Of a stretch of DNA of 6,861 bases, positions 5,677 through 6,861 are shown piece after piece (positions within the stretch are counted from its first letter, which is position 1; every line of letters starts with the position of its first letter). The DNA comes from CAYMTN01 sp964393335. GTDB lineage: Bacteria > Chloroflexota > Anaerolineae > Aggregatilineales > Aggregatilineaceae. Below the pieces are notes generated by a model that saw only the letters and a list, made by a program, of their open reading frames with translations, ran no database searches and had not been told where the DNA came from. The stretch lies in contig CAYMTN010000262.1 of the NCBI GenBank assembly GCA_964393335.1, positions 1 to 6,861 on the forward strand, given 5' to 3'. A program made the position numbers and the translations under genes.

Positions 5677-6611
5677 CCAACTCAACACCTGCAATCCGGG
5701 TTGAAAACCTCAGCAAGACGTTTTGGCTGCGCGGCATCCGCCATCGCAAGCGCATCGACGCGGTGAAAACTCTGAACCTGGAAATCCAGTCAGGTCAGGT
5801 TTACGGGTTCCTAGGGCCGAATGGAGCCGGGAAAACGACCACGATCCGCATGTTGTTGGATCTGATCCGCCCGACACAGGGCAGCGCCTATGTTTACGGC
5901 CAGCACGTCCGGCGGCATCACGAAGTGCTGCGGCGAGCAGGTGCGATTGTGGAAGGCGCGATGTTTTACAACTTCCTCAGCGCCCGGCGCAATCTGGAAG
6001 TGCTCGCCCGCACGGCCAACCACTACGATTCCGCTCGAATCGACCGTTTGCTGGAACAGGTCGGGCTGGCTGAGCGCGCCGATCAGCGGGTGAAAGGGTA
6101 TTCAACTGGGATGAAACAGCGCCTGGGTCTGGCGGCGGCGCTGCTGACCGATCCCGATCTGTTGATTCTGGATGAGCCAACGAACGGCCTCGATCCGAGC
6201 GGGATGCACGAGATACGCGAGTTCATCCGCGAACTGGTGGATGTACACGGCAAAACGGTGTTTCTCTCCAGCCATTTGTTAGGCGAGGTTGAGCAGGTCT
6301 GCGACCGGGTAGCGATTATCAACCTGGGTGAGATCGTGCGCGAGGGTATGGTCGAGGATCTGTTAGCCGGTAAGAGTTATCTGCGCGTGGAAGCGTCGCC
6401 GCTGGATAGGGCGGCAGACGTGCTGCGCGAGTTTTGGACGGTGGGCACCAACGGATCGTGGCTGACCCTGAATGCCGCGCGTGATGACGTGCCGCACGTG
6501 GTCCGGCGGTTGGTCGAGGCGCATGTGGACGTATACGAGGTCGCCAGCCAGCGACAGACGCTGGAGGAGTATTTCCTGGCCGTCGTTCAGGAGGGAGTGC
6601 CCCATGCGTGA
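5673..6611 (+). CDS. ABC transporter ATP-binding protein, BcrA/LanF-like
   Basis: A complete 312-residue ABC ATPase. Walker A is GPNGAGKT (48-55), the signature motif is the degenerate YSTGMKQR (143-150), Walker B is LLILDEPT (163-170) with catalytic Glu168, the D-loop is NGLDPSG (171-177) and the switch His is His201 in SSHLL. At the Q-loop, AIVEGAMFY (91-99) has Glu94 where most ABC ATPases have Gln. This E-loop is known in the LanF/BcrA group that exports or gives immunity to peptide antibiotics, so such a role is a reasonable inference but not shown. About 70 residues after the ATPase core form an accessory C-terminal domain ending in LEEYFL. A basic insertion, WLRGIRHRKRI (18-28), precedes the first core strand. 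The gene overlaps the previous one by 4 bases and the next, its membrane partner, by 8. Confidence 0.95.
   Translation: MTNSTPAIRVENLSKTFWLRGIRHRKRIDAVKTLNLEIQSGQVYGFLGPNGAGKTTTIRMLLDLIRPTQGSAYVYGQHVRRHHEVLRRAGAIVEGAMFYNFLSARRNLEVLARTANHYDSARIDRLLEQVGLAERADQRVKGYSTGMKQRLGLAAALLTDPDLLILDEPTNGLDPSGMHEIREFIRELVDVHGKTVFLSSHLLGEVEQVCDRVAIINLGEIVREGMVEDLLAGKSYLRVEASPLDRAADVLREFWTVGTNGSWLTLNAARDDVPHVVRRLVEAHVDVYEVASQRQTLEEYFLAVVQEGVPHA
6590..6594 (+). promoter_or_regulatory. ribosome binding site for the downstream permease
   Basis: GGAGG within the end of the ATPase gene, 9 bases before the ATG at 6604. It is the strongest Shine-Dalgarno in the window and supports a start that overlaps the ATPase stop by 8 bases. 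Confidence 0.7.
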
Positions 6612-6861
6612 TTTGTTTCGCGCTGAATGGATCAAAATCGCCGGTAACCGCTGGGTAGCAGGCTGTTTGATCTGGATTTTCCCGGTTGGGGCGGTCGGGG
6701 TTGTGATCGTTCTGTCGGTGATCCTGGCGCTCTCTTCGCCGGCGCGCGCGGGCTTTCGGCAAGATGATACGTATTTGTGGACCGAAAACGCGATTGCCAT
6801 GTGGAACGTCCCGAATAACCCGGTTGGGCGTCTGATACTGTTGGGCTTTGCGGGAGTTGTC
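6604..6861 (+). CDS. ABC transporter permease, N-terminal part (3' end outside window)
   Basis: The frame is open from ATG 6604 to the last base, giving 86 residues without a stop. The N-terminus MRDLFRAEWIKIAGNRW is a short amphipathic cytoplasmic helix with the F-R-A-E-W-x-K pattern common at the start of ABC-2/BcrB-like permeases. A hydrophobic helix follows at about 19-44. An exterior-looking loop (45-75) contains WTENAIAMWNVPNNPVGR, and a second helix starts near 76. It should be the membrane subunit for the ATPase encoded directly upstream, with which it overlaps by 8 bases. The E-loop type of that ATPase and the short N-terminus fit a BcrB/LanE-like membrane subunit. How many permease genes follow cannot be seen. 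Confidence 0.85.
   Translation, partial: MRDLFRAEWIKIAGNRWVAGCLIWIFPVGAVGVVIVLSVILALSSPARAGFRQDDTYLWTENAIAMWNVPNNPVGRLILLGFAGVV

Noticed and set aside
4615..5694. 359-residue open frame on the - strand
   Set aside because: It runs across the end of moxR, the helical-protein gene and the start of the ABC ATPase, all well-supported + strand genes. Its Arg/Gln/His-rich sequence shows no motif.

Overview
The window is a compact, high-GC, bacterial gene cluster with every gene on the + strand. I see no tRNA, rRNA, CRISPR, insertion sequence or phage gene. The families and their order (ABC-2 type ATPase and permease, a three-helix membrane protein with a Gln-rich tail, a lipoprotein, a MoxR AAA+ ATPase, then another ABC-2 ATPase and permease) suggest a member of the Chloroflexota, probably Anaerolineae-like. 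That placement is inference from gene style; no marker gene in the window proves it.

Layout: (1) 1-296, C-terminal end of an ABC transporter ATPase; (2) 309-1250, its ABC-2 permease; (3) 1305-3317, a 670-residue DUF4175-like membrane protein with three N-terminal helices, a long helical region, a Gln/Gly/Ser-rich tail and a conserved-looking C-terminal segment; (4) 3352-3978, a lipoprotein starting at GTG; (5) 4048-5058, a MoxR-type AAA+ ATPase, whose start is better placed at an internal ATG than at the upstream GTG; (6) 5065-5676, an unrecognised all-alpha soluble protein; (7) 5673-6611, a second ABC ATPase of the BcrA/LanF-like kind with Glu in place of the Q-loop Gln; (8) 6604-6861, the start of its membrane partner, cut by the window end. 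No gap between genes exceeds 70 bases.

Gaps of 12 and 6 nt and overlaps of 4 and 8 nt indicate at least two tightly coupled blocks (ATPase-permease; moxR-unknown-ATPase-permease). The larger gaps, 54, 34 and 69 nt, flank the DUF4175-like gene and the lipoprotein gene. The likely theme is cell-envelope work: two exporters or envelope-acting ABC systems around a MoxR chaperone module. MoxR ATPases normally act with a VWA or DUF58 protein. None is in the window, and the unrecognised 203-residue protein sits directly after moxR, where a DUF58 gene is often found. That protein, the lipoprotein and the long Gln-rich tail are the least explained parts.
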